From contig NZ_BCTZ01000003.1 in assembly GCF_001591025.1 (NCBI RefSeq), positions 186,001-250,000 of the forward strand: a stretch of DNA of 64,000 nucleotides. Direction: 5' to 3'. The notes beneath the pieces are model-generated. The model had not been told where the DNA came from. It worked only from the letters and a program-made list of their open reading frames with translations, and searched no databases. Made by a program: the position numbers and the translations under genes. This DNA is from Sphingomonas soli NBRC 100801 (GTDB lineage Bacteria; Pseudomonadota; Alphaproteobacteria; Sphingomonadales; Sphingomonadaceae). Shown piece by piece: positions 18,052 through 26,778 of this stretch (position 1 is its first letter; each line of letters opens with the position of its first letter).

Positions 18052-18446
18052 CGCCGCGCCGCCCAGTGCTCGCGGGCCTTGCGCTTGCGATGCTGGGCGG
18101 CCCCGCTTTTGCAAAGGGGGTGGCCGTGGAAGAACAGATTCCTCCCTTTGGCATGATCGGCAAGATCAAGGCAGTGCCGGGGAAGCGCGACGCGCTGATC
18201 GCGATCCTGGGATCGGGCACCGATACGATGCCCGGTTGCCTGGCCTATCTGATCGCCGAAGACGCCAAGGATCCCGACGCGATCTGGATCACCGAGATCT
18301 GGGACAATAAGGAAAGCCACGCAGCGTCGCTGGCGCTACCCGCAGTCAAGGAAGCGATCCGCATGGGCCGCCCGCTGATCGCCGGTTTCGAGCTGAGCGC
18401 GGAGACTCGGCCGCTACCGGGGGCGAGCTTCATCAGCCGCGCTTGA
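18048..18446 (+). CDS. Exported ABM-type (quinol monooxygenase-like) small protein
   Basis: The protein has 132 residues from GTG 18048, which overlaps the fba stop (GTGA). The start MTPRRPVLAGLALAMLGGPAFAKG looks like a signal peptide with an Arg pair (Sec or Tat) and cleavage after AFA. The mature part (FGMIGKIKAVPGKRDALIAIL, then AEDAKDPDAIWITEIWDNKE, then AAS and a C-terminal strand) is the dimeric alpha-beta barrel of the antibiotic biosynthesis monooxygenase family. Small cofactor-free quinol monooxygenases share this fold. The substrate is unknown. Without the signal peptide the gene could start at ATG 18090. Confidence 0.7.
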   Translation: MTPRRPVLAGLALAMLGGPAFAKGVAVEEQIPPFGMIGKIKAVPGKRDALIAILGSGTDTMPGCLAYLIAEDAKDPDAIWITEIWDNKESHAASLALPAVKEAIRMGRPLIAGFELSAETRPLPGASFISRA

Positions 18447-18477
18447 CCGCCGCGCCCGCTCGGCCGAAGGAGCGGGG

Positions 18478-19164
18478 ATGATTGAAGACGAAGACGGACT
18501 CCCTCCGCTCGACCCGAATTTCGCCGACCAGTTCCGGCGCGATGACCGGCGGCCGCCGTGCCAGCTCTATCTGATCTCCCCTCTCGACGTGACCGGCGGG
18601 TTCGCGGATCGGCTCAAGCGCGCATTCGACGCAGGACCGATGGCTGCGTTCCAGTTTCGCGTGAAGGGCGTGGACCAGCATGAGGCCGCGCGGCTGGCCG
18701 AGCCGCTGCAGCGGATCTGCGCGGACGCGGACGTTGCATTCATCGTCAACGACGATGTCGGACTGGCCAAAAGGCTGGGCGCGGACGGCGTGCATCTGGG
18801 GCAGGGCGATGGCGATCCGCGCGACGCGCGTGCGTTGTTGGGTCCGGCCGCGCAGATCGGCGTGACCTGTCACGACAGCCGGCACCTTGCGATGGAGGCA
18901 GGCGAGGCGGGGGCGGACTATGTCGCCTTCGGCGCTTTCTACCCGACGGCGACCAAGGAAACGCACCACCGCCCCGAGCCGGTGATCCTGAGCTGGTGGT
19001 CCACCGTGTTTGAGATACCGTGTGTGGCGATCGGTGGCATCACGCCGGCCAACGCAGCGCCGCTGGTAAAGGCCGGTGCGGACTTCATCGCAGTGAGCAA
19101 CGCGGTGTGGGGCGGTGATGAAGCCGCCGCGATCAAGTCTTTTACGGACCTCCTGAACGCATAG
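18478..19164 (+). CDS. thiE: Thiamine-phosphate synthase
   Basis: Joins HMP-pyrophosphate with the thiazole phosphate to make thiamine phosphate. It has 228 residues in a TIM barrel. After a 25-residue acidic extension, QLYLISP is followed by AFQFRVKGVDQHEAARL, FIVNDDVGLAKRLGADGVHLGQ (pyrophosphate/Mg loop), GVTCHDSRHLAMEAGEAGADYVAFGAFYPTATK, and PCVAIGGITPANA. GAFYPTATK replaces the usual GPVFPTxTK and is common in alphaproteobacteria. No TPP riboswitch is visible upstream. TPP is the cofactor of transketolase, encoded 5 kb upstream. Confidence 0.85.
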   Translation: MIEDEDGLPPLDPNFADQFRRDDRRPPCQLYLISPLDVTGGFADRLKRAFDAGPMAAFQFRVKGVDQHEAARLAEPLQRICADADVAFIVNDDVGLAKRLGADGVHLGQGDGDPRDARALLGPAAQIGVTCHDSRHLAMEAGEAGADYVAFGAFYPTATKETHHRPEPVILSWWSTVFEIPCVAIGGITPANAAPLVKAGADFIAVSNAVWGGDEAAAIKSFTDLLNA

Positions 19165-19208
19165 ATCGTTCTCCCGGGCGAGCCATTGTTCGTCAGGAGA
19201 TTGAATCG

Positions 19209-20210
19209 GTGCGGAAAAAGCTGGCCATCGCTGCCTTCCTCGCAAGCGTCGCCGGCGCTTCCGGCGCTCCGGCGGAGGAAGCGAAGCCGCGCCCGCCGAT
19301 CGATTATACCGTCCTCCATGCGCAGGTGATCCTCGATCATCTGGGCTTCTCGCCGGGTGTGCTCGACGGGCGCGAGGGGCAATCGCTGACAGCGGCGATC
19401 AAGGGGTTTCAGGCCGCGCACGGAATGGAAGTGACCGGCAAGCTGGACCGGACGATGCTGGAGGCGCTGTATCCCTATCGCGCGCGCCGCCCCGTCACGC
19501 GGGTTACCCTGGACGCGGCCGCGCTGCGCGGTCCCTATGTCAATCCGCTTCCCAAGGACCCGGCCGAGCAGGCCAAGCTCGAATCGCTCGCTTATACGCG
19601 GCCGCTGGAGAAGCTTGCCGAGGCGTTTCACACCACGCCCGAAGTGCTGGTGGAACTCAATCCGGGGGGCGGGGCGATCGGCGTGGGCGCTACCTTCACA
19701 TTCCCCAACGCATTGCCGGCATCGCGCGATTATCCGGCGAGCCTGAGGGAGGATTGGCGGCAGACGCTGGGCGACCTCAACATAAGTTCGGAGCAACCTG
19801 CGGGCGACCGCGTGGTGGTCGACAAATCGGAAGGCGTGCTCAGGGTCTATCAGGGGCAGCAACTGGTCGCGCAGTTCAGCGCCACCATGGGCAGCGAGAA
19901 GGACCCGCTTCCGATCGGCACGTGGAAGATCAACGGGGCCGACTATAATCCGAAATTTCACTATAATCCGGACCTGTTCTGGGACGCCAAGCCGGGTGAC
20001 GAAAAGGCGATGCTGCCGCCGGGGCCGAACGGACCGGTGGGGGTGATCTGGCTCGACCTGTCGAAGGAGCATTACGGCATCCACGGCACGCCGGAGCCGC
20101 AAACGATCGGGCGCGCCGAGAGCCATGGCTGTATCCGCCTGTCCAATTGGGACGCCGCGCGGCTTTCGCTGATGGTAAAGCCGGGTACGCCCGCTATCTT
20201 CCAGGAATAG
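19209..20210 (+). CDS. L,D-transpeptidase (YkuD) with peptidoglycan-binding domain
   Basis: Periplasmic cell-wall enzyme forming 3-3 crosslinks or attaching proteins to peptidoglycan. It has 333 residues from GTG 19209. A signal peptide (MRKKLAIAAFLASVAGASGAPA) is followed by a PG_binding_1-like domain (about 38-90; VILDHLGFSPGVLDGREG). A LysM-like middle follows (LEKLAEAFHTTPEVLVELNP, about 125-165). The YkuD domain (about 195-330) has the catalytic HGTPEPQTIGRAESHGCIRLSNWDA region with H, H and the cysteine in SHGCIRLSN. It is followed 4 bp later by an M23 peptidase gene, so the pair forms a wall-remodelling operon. Confidence 0.93.
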   Translation: MRKKLAIAAFLASVAGASGAPAEEAKPRPPIDYTVLHAQVILDHLGFSPGVLDGREGQSLTAAIKGFQAAHGMEVTGKLDRTMLEALYPYRARRPVTRVTLDAAALRGPYVNPLPKDPAEQAKLESLAYTRPLEKLAEAFHTTPEVLVELNPGGGAIGVGATFTFPNALPASRDYPASLREDWRQTLGDLNISSEQPAGDRVVVDKSEGVLRVYQGQQLVAQFSATMGSEKDPLPIGTWKINGADYNPKFHYNPDLFWDAKPGDEKAMLPPGPNGPVGVIWLDLSKEHYGIHGTPEPQTIGRAESHGCIRLSNWDAARLSLMVKPGTPAIFQE

Positions 20211-20214
20211 CCGC

Positions 20215-20811
20215 ATGGTGTGGCTCAGGCGGATGGGATGGGGGGCTGCGGGGATCATGCTGTTGCTGCTCGCCGCCTTCGCTTCGCTGGTGCGAGTCAC
20301 GATCAATCCGCCAGACGCGGCGACCGGGCAACGCGCCGCGATGCCCGCAGCGCAGAACCAGATCGATCCTGCCACGCTGATCATACCGGTGGCGGGCGTA
20401 ACCTCGCGCCAACTGACCGACACCTGGGGCCAGAGTCGCGGCGGCGGTACGCGCGAGCACCATGCGATCGATATCATGGCGCCGCGCGGTACCCCGGTGC
20501 TCGCCGCCGCTTCGGGCATTGTCGAGAAGATCTTCGAGAGCGCGAATGGCGGTCATACCATCTATATCCGCACGGCGGACCGGTCGGTGGTCCATTATTA
20601 CGCGCATCTCGATGCCTACGCCGTGAGCGAAGGGCAGAAAGTGACGCAGGGCCAGCAGATCGCGACCGTTGGCAATACGGGCAGCGCCGCCGGCGGCGCT
20701 CCGCACCTGCATTTCGAGATCAAGACGATGCAGCCGACCGAAGGCTGGTGGCAGGGAGTGAACGTCAATCCCTATCCGTTGCTGGCGTTCGGCCCGGGCC
20801 GGGGGGAATAG
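20215..20811 (+). CDS. M23 family metallopeptidase, membrane anchored
   Basis: LytM-type peptidoglycan endopeptidase of 198 residues. The N-terminal membrane anchor (WGAAGIMLLLLAAFASLVRV) places the domain in the periplasm. Zinc ligands are visible in EHHAIDIMAPRGTP (HxxxD) and PHLHFEIK (HxH). The middle VVHYYAHLDAYAVSEGQKVTQGQ is typical of the family. It probably cleaves peptide crosslinks, unlike regulatory LytM proteins that lack ligands. It is coupled to the upstream L,D-transpeptidase gene with a 4-base gap. Confidence 0.92.
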   Translation: MVWLRRMGWGAAGIMLLLLAAFASLVRVTINPPDAATGQRAAMPAAQNQIDPATLIIPVAGVTSRQLTDTWGQSRGGGTREHHAIDIMAPRGTPVLAAASGIVEKIFESANGGHTIYIRTADRSVVHYYAHLDAYAVSEGQKVTQGQQIATVGNTGSAAGGAPHLHFEIKTMQPTEGWWQGVNVNPYPLLAFGPGRGE

Positions 20812-20896
20812 CTCCGCCTCCAAGTGAGTGTTGCGGCTGGGCCGCGTCCCCGCTAAAGGCCGCGCTCGCTCTTTCTCAGCTTATAGGTCTCTTCCC

Positions 20897-21460
20897 ATGA
20901 AGATCAGCGGCGTGGACATCCGTCCCGGCAATATCATTGAATATGAAGGCGGCATCTGGCGCGCGGTTAAGATCCAGCATACCCAGCCCGGCAAGGGTGG
21001 GGCCTATATGCAGGTCGAGCTGAAGAACCTGCGCGACGGCCGCAAGAACAATGTCCGCTTCCGCTCGGCGGAAACCGTGGAGCGCGTGCGGCTCGACACC
21101 AAGGATTTCCAGTTCCTCTTCGCCGATGGCGAACAGCTGACCTTCATGGACAAGGAAACCTATGAGCAGACGACGCTGCCGCGCGACCTGCTGGGTGACG
21201 CCGCTGCTTTCCTGCAGGACGGCATGGACGTGGTGATGGAGCTCTATGACGAAGAGCCGATCAGCGTGCAGCTTCCCGACACGATCGAGGCGCTGATCGT
21301 CGAAGCCGATGCGGTGGTGAAGGGCCAGACGGCGTCTTCGTCGTACAAGCCCGCCGTGCTCGAGAACGGCGTTCGCGTGATGGTGCCGCCGCATATCGCC
21401 GCCGGCACGCGCATCGTCGTCGACGTGTACGAGCAGACCTACGTGCGGCGCGCCGACTGA
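20897..21460 (+). CDS. efp: Elongation factor P
   Basis: Ribosome-binding factor that relieves stalling at polyproline. It has 187 residues with three OB/KOW-like domains. The domain I tip loop reads [11 protein letters not shown], so the modified position is a lysine (lysyl-type EF-P) rather than the arginine of the rhamnosylated branch. The C-terminal [19 protein letters not shown] is standard. ATG 20897 was chosen because the upstream frame has no conserved sequence. It is followed 6 bp later by the cupin gene. Confidence 0.97.
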   Translation: MKISGVDIRPGNIIEYEGGIWRAVKIQHTQPGKGGAYMQVELKNLRDGRKNNVRFRSAETVERVRLDTKDFQFLFADGEQLTFMDKETYEQTTLPRDLLGDAAAFLQDGMDVVMELYDEEPISVQLPDTIEALIVEADAVVKGQTASSSYKPAVLENGVRVMVPPHIAAGTRIVVDVYEQTYVRRAD

Positions 21461-21466
21461 GCGGCA

Positions 21467-21784
21467 ATGCCCAAGATCATCCAGGATGCGCGTGGTTTCC
21501 GGGCCGATCGGGCCTGGGGCGCACGCGACATTGCGGAGATCGAGGGCGCTACCGTCCGGCTGCATTGGACGGATCAGCGGTATAAGTGGCATGTTAATGA
21601 TGGTGCCGAGGCGTTCCTGGTTCTCGATGGCGTCGTGGAAATGCGATACCGCGAGGGTGACGGCGAACATCGGGTTTTGTTGAAAGAAGGCGACATTTTC
21701 GTAGCGGAAACCGGGGACGCGCACGTGGCGCATCCGATCGGCGAAGCGCGTGTCCTGGTCGTAGAAGCTAAAGGCTCTGTGTAA
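21467..21784 (+). CDS. Small single-domain cupin protein
   Basis: A single cupin barrel of 105 residues. Motif 1 is partly kept (DGAEAFLVLDGVVEMRYRE), and motif 2 carries a histidine (GDAHVAHPIGEARVLVVE). The set of metal ligands looks incomplete, so binding of metal or small molecules is uncertain. It starts 6 bp after efp, and its TAA overlaps the ATG of the next gene by one base. Co-transcription of efp, cupin and the phosphatase is likely. Confidence 0.75.
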   Translation: MPKIIQDARGFRADRAWGARDIAEIEGATVRLHWTDQRYKWHVNDGAEAFLVLDGVVEMRYREGDGEHRVLLKEGDIFVAETGDAHVAHPIGEARVLVVEAKGSV

Positions 21785-22599
21785 TGGTTTCCCACTCCGG
21801 CCTCATCACCGTGATCGAAAAGGCCTGCCGCAAGGCGGGGCCGCGGCTGCGGCGTGACTTCAACGAAGTCTCGCACCTGCAGGTGAGCCGCAAGGGGCCG
21901 GCCGACTTCGTTTCGATGGCAGACAAGCGCGCCGAAGACACGCTGATCGAGGAACTGGGCAAGGCGAGACCGGACTGGGGTTTCCTGGTCGAGGAGCGCG
22001 GTGAGATCGCCGGCGATCCGGACAAGCCGCGCTGGATCATCGATCCGCTGGATGGCACCACCAATTTCCTGCACGGCATCCCGCATTTCTGCATCTCGGT
22101 CGCGGTGGAGGATCCGCGCGGGGCGCAGGGCAAGCCCGAGGTGACGCACGGCTATATCTATCAGCCGCTGACCGACGAGAGCTTCTGGGCCGAAAAGGGC
22201 CGGGGCGCATGGGTGCAGAGCGATCGCCTGCGTGTATCGGCGCGCCGCGACCTGGGCGACGCGGTGATCGCGACCGGAATCCCGTTCCTGGGCCATGGCA
22301 ATTTCGCGCAGTGGAGCCGCATTTTCGGTGCCATCGCGCCGGAAGTGGCGGGCATCCGCCGGCTAGGATCTGCGGCGCTCGACATGGCATGGGTCGCCGC
22401 GGGCCGCTTCGATGGCTTCTGGGAGAGCGATCTCCAGCCGTGGGACGTCGCCGCCGGCATGCTGATGATCAAGGAAGCCGGCGGCTTCGTCACCGATTTC
22501 CGCGGACAGGACCTCGCGATGCAGCGCAGCCAGTTTCTCGCGGCAAATGATGTGCTGCATTCGAAGCTGCACAAGCTGGTCGCGAACGCGCTGCGGTGA
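21784..22599 (+). CDS. suhB: Inositol monophosphatase family protein (SuhB-like)
   Basis: Mg2+-dependent, Li+-sensitive type phosphatase of 271 residues. The metal-site motif WIIDPLDGTTNFLHGIPHF (around 82-100) and the C-terminal WDVAAGMLMIKEAGG (around 219-233) are both intact. The upstream VEERGE supplies the glutamate ligand. In proteobacteria the SuhB homologue is also a NusA-associated factor for rRNA antitermination. Which role applies here is not visible. It overlaps its neighbours on both sides by 1-4 bp. Confidence 0.9.
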   Translation: MVSHSGLITVIEKACRKAGPRLRRDFNEVSHLQVSRKGPADFVSMADKRAEDTLIEELGKARPDWGFLVEERGEIAGDPDKPRWIIDPLDGTTNFLHGIPHFCISVAVEDPRGAQGKPEVTHGYIYQPLTDESFWAEKGRGAWVQSDRLRVSARRDLGDAVIATGIPFLGHGNFAQWSRIFGAIAPEVAGIRRLGSAALDMAWVAAGRFDGFWESDLQPWDVAAGMLMIKEAGGFVTDFRGQDLAMQRSQFLAANDVLHSKLHKLVANALR

Positions 22600-23498
22600 T
22601 CCTGCTGCTCGGCCTGCTGGCGCAAATGCCCCCGCAGACCGTGCTGACCATTCCTGCCGGGTATCGCCTGATCGAAGGCGTGGCTTCGGACGGCGAGACG
22701 ATCTGGGTGAGCAGCATCCTCGATCGCGTGATCGTGGAGCATAGGAACGGCAAGTTTCGCACGATGCCGATGCCCGATGGGGCAGGGGCGCCGCTGGCGA
22801 TCAGCTATGACACGCGGCGAGGCTGGATATGGATCGCGTCGCATTGTCCCCGGCCGCTGAAGGTTGCGGGCTGCACCGGCGCCTGGCTGGTCGCGATGGA
22901 CCGCAAGGGCAAGGTCCGCCGCAGGCTGCGCCCCGCCAATGATGCGGTCTTCACCCCCGGGGATGTGTCGGTCTGGCGCGATCAGGTGTTCGTCAGCGAC
23001 TCCGCCAATGGTGCGGTCTATCGCTGCAAGACCACGTGCCAGTCGCTCACGCCGCTGATCGCGCCGCGCCAGAAGGGCAGCGCGCAGGGGAGCGCCGTCT
23101 ATGACGAAGGCCGCAAGCTGCTCGTCGCGGATTACGGGCTGCGCCTGATCAGCGTGGACCTCGCAACGGGTGTGGAAACTCCGGTGCTGATGGCGGACGG
23201 AAACCGGCTGCGCGGGGTGGACGGGCTGGTGGCCGATGGCGACGGATTTGTCGCCGTGCGCAATCCCAACGTGCCCGGCAAGGCGTGGCGCTTCCGCATT
23301 TCGGCGGACAACAAGGTCGTGGACCCGGGCGTGGCGGCAGAGGGCGGGGCAATCGTCGATCCCACCCAGATCGCCCGCGCGGGCAAGCGGCTGCTGATCG
23401 TGGGCGACGCCCAATGGTCCGCGCATTTGCCGGACAAGGACGGGAAGGTCTCCGGCGTGCAGAAGCCGACGCCGATCATCGCCATTCCGGCGCGCTGA
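22596..23498 (+). CDS. Beta-propeller-like exported protein (SMP-30/NHL-type)
   Basis: The protein has 300 residues from GTG 22596, inside the stop of suhB (GTGA). A short hydrophobic start (MILLLGLLAQM) could be an abbreviated signal peptide. The rest consists of repeated strand units (EGVASDGETIWVSSILDRVIV, PGDVSVWRDQVFVSDSANGAVYR, RGVDGLVADGDGFVAVRNPN), as in six-bladed SMP-30/NHL propellers. Five cysteines suggest an oxidising compartment. Family and substrate are not assigned with certainty. It is the last gene before the nuo promoter region. Confidence 0.6.
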   Translation: MILLLGLLAQMPPQTVLTIPAGYRLIEGVASDGETIWVSSILDRVIVEHRNGKFRTMPMPDGAGAPLAISYDTRRGWIWIASHCPRPLKVAGCTGAWLVAMDRKGKVRRRLRPANDAVFTPGDVSVWRDQVFVSDSANGAVYRCKTTCQSLTPLIAPRQKGSAQGSAVYDEGRKLLVADYGLRLISVDLATGVETPVLMADGNRLRGVDGLVADGDGFVAVRNPNVPGKAWRFRISADNKVVDPGVAAEGGAIVDPTQIARAGKRLLIVGDAQWSAHLPDKDGKVSGVQKPTPIIAIPAR

Positions 23499-23510
23499 GC
23501 CGTCACTTAT

Positions 23511-23525
23511 TGCGAATGATTCTCA
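23511..23525. promoter_or_regulatory. Fur-box-like palindrome upstream of nuoA
   Basis: TGCGAATGATTCTCA matches the 7-1-7 Fur consensus (TGATAAT-N-ATTATCA) at 11 of 14 specified positions and is nearly palindromic itself (TGCGAAT against TGAGAAT). It lies 75 bp before the nuoA start in the only gap (23499-23599) ahead of the operon. Iron control of the Fe-S-rich complex I is plausible but unproven. Confidence 0.45.
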
Positions 23526-23599
23526 GGGCTTCCGGGCCTTGCCGCACTCAGCCCATCGTCCTAAAGCCGCCCAGAGATTCCGCATCCGCGAGAAGGCAA

Positions 23600-23974
23600 T
23601 TGGTCGATCTATCCGAATACCTGCCGATCCTGTTGTTCCTCGGCGTCGCGCTCGTGCTTTCCTGCACGTTCGTGTTCCTGCCGATGCTGGTCGGTCGCCT
23701 GACGGGCGCGCACAAGCCAACCGAGGCGAAGCTCAGCGAATATGAGTGCGGCTTCCCCGCATTCGAGGATTCGCGCAGCCAGTTCGACGTGCGTTTCTAT
23801 CTGGTCGCGATCCTCTTCATCATCTTCGATCTTGAAGCGGCGTTCCTGTTTCCCTGGGCGGTGTCGGTGTTCGATCTGGGGTGGGTCGCCTGGATCTCGA
23901 TGATGGTCTTTATCGGCGAGCTCGCGCTCGGCCTTGTTTACGCATGGAAGAAGGGAGCGCTCGAGTGGGAGTAG
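23600..23974 (+). CDS. nuoA: NADH-quinone oxidoreductase subunit A
   Basis: Membrane subunit of respiratory complex I, 124 residues with three helices. The conserved loop [37 protein letters not shown] is intact, including the cysteine and the acidic residues near the quinone pathway. TTG 23600 fits the family length and is preceded by AGAAGG. The longer open frame overlaps the previous gene. First gene of the nuo operon; its stop overlaps nuoB. Confidence 0.95.
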   Translation: MVDLSEYLPILLFLGVALVLSCTFVFLPMLVGRLTGAHKPTEAKLSEYECGFPAFEDSRSQFDVRFYLVAILFIIFDLEAAFLFPWAVSVFDLGWVAWISMMVFIGELALGLVYAWKKGALEWE

Positions 23975-24540
23975 AACTCACCGCGCAGTCGTCGCCGCTC
24001 CCGGGCAGCAGCCTGATCGGCGGTCCGCCGCCGGGCACGCTTCCCGATGTCGGCTTCCTGAACGACATCAATGCCGAGATTGGCGACAAGGGCTTTCTGG
24101 TCACCTCGACCGAAGAGCTGTTCCAATGGGCGCGCACCGGCTCGCTTTGGTGGATGACCTTTGGCCTCGCATGCTGCGCGGTCGAGATGATCCATGTGAA
24201 CATGCCGCGTTACGACATGGAGCGCTTCGGCGCCGCGCCGCGCGCATCTCCGCGCCAGTCGGACGTGATGATCGTGGCGGGCACGCTGTGCAACAAGATG
24301 GCTCCGGCGCTGCGCCGCGTGTACGATCAGATGTCCGAGCCGAAATACGTGATTTCGATGGGATCGTGCGCGAACGGTGGCGGCTATTATCATTATAGCT
24401 ATTCGGTGGTGCGCGGTTGCGACCGCATCGTGCCGGTGGATATCTATGTGCCGGGCTGTCCGCCGACCGCCGAGGCTTTGCTGTACGGCGTGATGCAGCT
24501 CCAGCGGAAGATCCGCCGCAGCGGGACGATCGAACGGTGA
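23965..24540 (+). CDS. nuoB: NADH-quinone oxidoreductase subunit B
   Basis: Carries the terminal Fe-S cluster N2 that reduces ubiquinone. It has 191 residues. The cluster cysteines are seen in [18 protein letters not shown] and [14 protein letters not shown] 23965, preceded by AGGGAG, overlaps the nuoA end by 10 bp; the upstream open frame is the nuoA shadow. Peripheral-arm subunit working with NuoD and NuoI. Confidence 0.96.
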   Translation: MGVELTAQSSPLPGSSLIGGPPPGTLPDVGFLNDINAEIGDKGFLVTSTEELFQWARTGSLWWMTFGLACCAVEMIHVNMPRYDMERFGAAPRASPRQSDVMIVAGTLCNKMAPALRRVYDQMSEPKYVISMGSCANGGGYYHYSYSVVRGCDRIVPVDIYVPGCPPTAEALLYGVMQLQRKIRRSGTIER

Positions 24541-25349
24541 AGTCTGTCGCACCCCGCATGATCGATCGCGACGAAGCGATCTGGGCTCCTTTGCTGGCCG
24601 AGGGCGTGACGCGCCGTCCGGGCGTCGAGGTGGCGTTCAACGTGACGCGCGAGAAGCTGATCGAGACGCTCGATCGCCTGCGCGTCGAGTTCGAATATCA
24701 GCAGCTGATGGAGATCGCCGGCGCTGACTATCCGGAGCGCGCTGAGCGCTTCGAGGTGGTCTATTGCCTGCTCTCGCTGACCAAGAACCATCGCATCCGC
24801 GTGCATGTCAGCACCGATGAGGTGCAGCCCGTGCCGTCGGTCACGCATATCTGGCCGGTCGCCGGCTGGCTCGAGCGCGAAGTGTACGACATGTATGGCG
24901 TTCTGTTCGACGGGAACACCGATCTGCGCCGCATCCTGACCGACTATGGCTTTGTCGGGCATCCGCTGCGCAAGGATTTCCCGCAGACCGGCTATGTCGA
25001 GCTGCGCTATTCGGAAGAAGCGAAGCGCGTGGTCTATGAGCCGGTGAAGCTGGCGCAGGACTTTCGCAGCTTCGATTTCCTGAGCCCGTGGGAAGGCGCG
25101 CAATATGTGCTGCCGGGCGACGAGAAGGCGGCAACCCCGCCTGCGCCGCAGCCCGAAGCCAAGGGTGCGCCGACGCCGCTCAAGGCCGAAGAAATCGCGC
25201 CGGTCACGCCAAAGCCTGCCAAGGCAAAGGTGGCTAAGCCCAAGACCAGTGATTCGACCGCCGATACCGGCGCCGGCAAGGCCGGCCCGAGCGACGGCCC
25301 CAAACCCCGCAAGCCGCGCGCCAAGAAGACGCCGGAGGGTAATGCGTAA
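24537..25349 (+). CDS. nuoC: NADH-quinone oxidoreductase subunit C, with long basic C-terminal tail
   Basis: 30-kDa peripheral-arm subunit of complex I, 270 residues from GTG 24537 (GTGA overlap with nuoB); ATG 24558 is an alternative. The conserved core includes [39 protein letters not shown] and [15 protein letters not shown], ending near [13 protein letters not shown] at residue 195. It is followed by about 75 residues rich in Pro, Ala and Lys (for example [24 protein letters not shown]) that are not part of the usual core and look disordered, like histone-type tails. Confidence 0.95.
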   Translation: MKSVAPRMIDRDEAIWAPLLAEGVTRRPGVEVAFNVTREKLIETLDRLRVEFEYQQLMEIAGADYPERAERFEVVYCLLSLTKNHRIRVHVSTDEVQPVPSVTHIWPVAGWLEREVYDMYGVLFDGNTDLRRILTDYGFVGHPLRKDFPQTGYVELRYSEEAKRVVYEPVKLAQDFRSFDFLSPWEGAQYVLPGDEKAATPPAPQPEAKGAPTPLKAEEIAPVTPKPAKAKVAKPKTSDSTADTGAGKAGPSDGPKPRKPRAKKTPEGNA

Positions 25350-26584
25350 TGGCTGAGTATCTGGAAGAGATTGCGGGCGTGATCGATGGCGACAAGCCAG
25401 AGGTGGGCGACACCGAGATCCAGAACTACACGATCAATTTCGGCCCGCAGCACCCCGCTGCGCACGGCGTGCTGCGTCTCGTGCTCGAACTGGACGGCGA
25501 AATCGTCGAGCGCGTCGATCCGCATATCGGCCTGCTCCATCGCGGCACCGAGAAGCTGATCGAGTACAAGACCTACACCCAGGCTTTGCCCTATTTCGAT
25601 CGCTTCGATTATTGCTCGCCGCTGGGCATGGAGCATTCGTATGTGCTCGCGGTCGAGAAATTGCTCGATCTCGAAGTGCCGCTGCGCGGCCAGTATCTGC
25701 GCGTGTTCTTCGCCGAGCTGACCCGCATCTGCAATCACATGCTGAACCTCGGTTCGCACGTCATGGACGTCGGCGCGATGACGCCGAACCTGTGGATGTT
25801 CGAGATCCGCGAGGATTGCCTGAACTTCTTCGAGCGTGCCTCGGGCGCGCGCATGCATTCCAACTATTTCCGCGTCGGCGGCGTCCGTCAGGACGTGCCG
25901 CTCAAGCTGCTCACCGATATCGGCGAATGGCTCGATACGCGGCTGCCGCAATTGTTCGAGGATGCGATCAGCCTGGTGGCCGAGAACCGCATCTTCAAGC
26001 AGCGCAATGTCGATATCGCCGTGGTCAGCCGCGACGATGCGATCAAGTGGGGCTTCTCCGGCCCGATGATCCGCGCCGCCGGCATCCCGTGGGATCTGCG
26101 CAAGTCGCAGCCTTATGACGTCTATGACCGGATCGACTTCGACATTCCCGTCGGCACGCGCGGCGATTGCTATGATCGCTTCATGGTGCGCGTGGAGGAG
26201 GTCCGCCAGTCGGCCCGCATCATGAAGCAGTGCCTGCAGGATATGCCGGAAGGTCCGGTACTGACGCTCGACCGCAAGGTCGCCCCGCCGAAGCGCGGCG
26301 AGATGAAGCAGTCGATGGAAGCGCTGATTCATCACTTCAAGCTGTTCACCGAAGGCTATCACGTGCCGGCGGGCGAGGTTTACGTGGCGACGGAAAGCCC
26401 CAAGGGCGAGTTCGGCGTCTATCTGGTCAGCGACGGCACCAACAAGCCCTACCGCTGCAAGGTCCGCCCGACGGCGTTCAGCCACCTCCAGGCGATGGAC
26501 TTCATGTCGCGCGGGCACATGCTGGCGGACACGACGGCGATTCTGGGTGCGATGGATATCGTGTTCGGGGAGTGCGACCGGTGA
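25349..26584 (+). CDS. nuoD: NADH-quinone oxidoreductase subunit D
   Basis: 49-kDa subunit that forms the quinone-binding cavity with NuoB. It has 411 residues. The hallmark [15 protein letters not shown] lies near residues 30-44. [36 protein letters not shown] and the C-terminal [13 protein letters not shown] are all present. Its ATG overlaps nuoC by one base. The stop overlaps the GTG of an unidentified small membrane protein gene. Confidence 0.97.
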   Translation: MAEYLEEIAGVIDGDKPEVGDTEIQNYTINFGPQHPAAHGVLRLVLELDGEIVERVDPHIGLLHRGTEKLIEYKTYTQALPYFDRFDYCSPLGMEHSYVLAVEKLLDLEVPLRGQYLRVFFAELTRICNHMLNLGSHVMDVGAMTPNLWMFEIREDCLNFFERASGARMHSNYFRVGGVRQDVPLKLLTDIGEWLDTRLPQLFEDAISLVAENRIFKQRNVDIAVVSRDDAIKWGFSGPMIRAAGIPWDLRKSQPYDVYDRIDFDIPVGTRGDCYDRFMVRVEEVRQSARIMKQCLQDMPEGPVLTLDRKVAPPKRGEMKQSMEALIHHFKLFTEGYHVPAGEVYVATESPKGEFGVYLVSDGTNKPYRCKVRPTAFSHLQAMDFMSRGHMLADTTAILGAMDIVFGECDR

Positions 26585-26778
26585 GACGCTTTGCACAAGA
26601 TATCGTTCTCGCTGGGGTCTCGGGATATCTCGGGCTTATGATAGCGGGCGATGTTAGCCGCGAATTTGCGTTGCTTGTCTGTGGCACACTCATGGTGACA
26701 GGCTTCGGCATCCAGGCAGTGACTTGGCTGCAACGGCGCCATGGCAACCCGATCAATCAGAGTTCGACCAATGGCTGA
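26581..26778 (+). CDS. Small two-helix membrane protein between nuoD and nuoE
   Basis: The protein has 65 residues from GTG 26581, which lies in the nuoD stop (GTGA). Its end overlaps the nuoE start by 8 bp. Two hydrophobic segments ([16 protein letters not shown] and [19 protein letters not shown]) are followed by a basic, hydrophilic tail. I recognise no family. Its tight coupling within the operon argues for expression with complex I, perhaps as an assembly or accessory subunit. That is inference only. Confidence 0.6.
   Translation: MRRFAQDIVLAGVSGYLGLMIAGDVSREFALLVCGTLMVTGFGIQAVTWLQRRHGNPINQSSTNG

Noticed and set aside
18400..18480. TPP riboswitch in front of thiE
   Set aside because: No CTGAGA-type THI element or matching stems in the short gap; thiE is expected to be read from upstream promoters.
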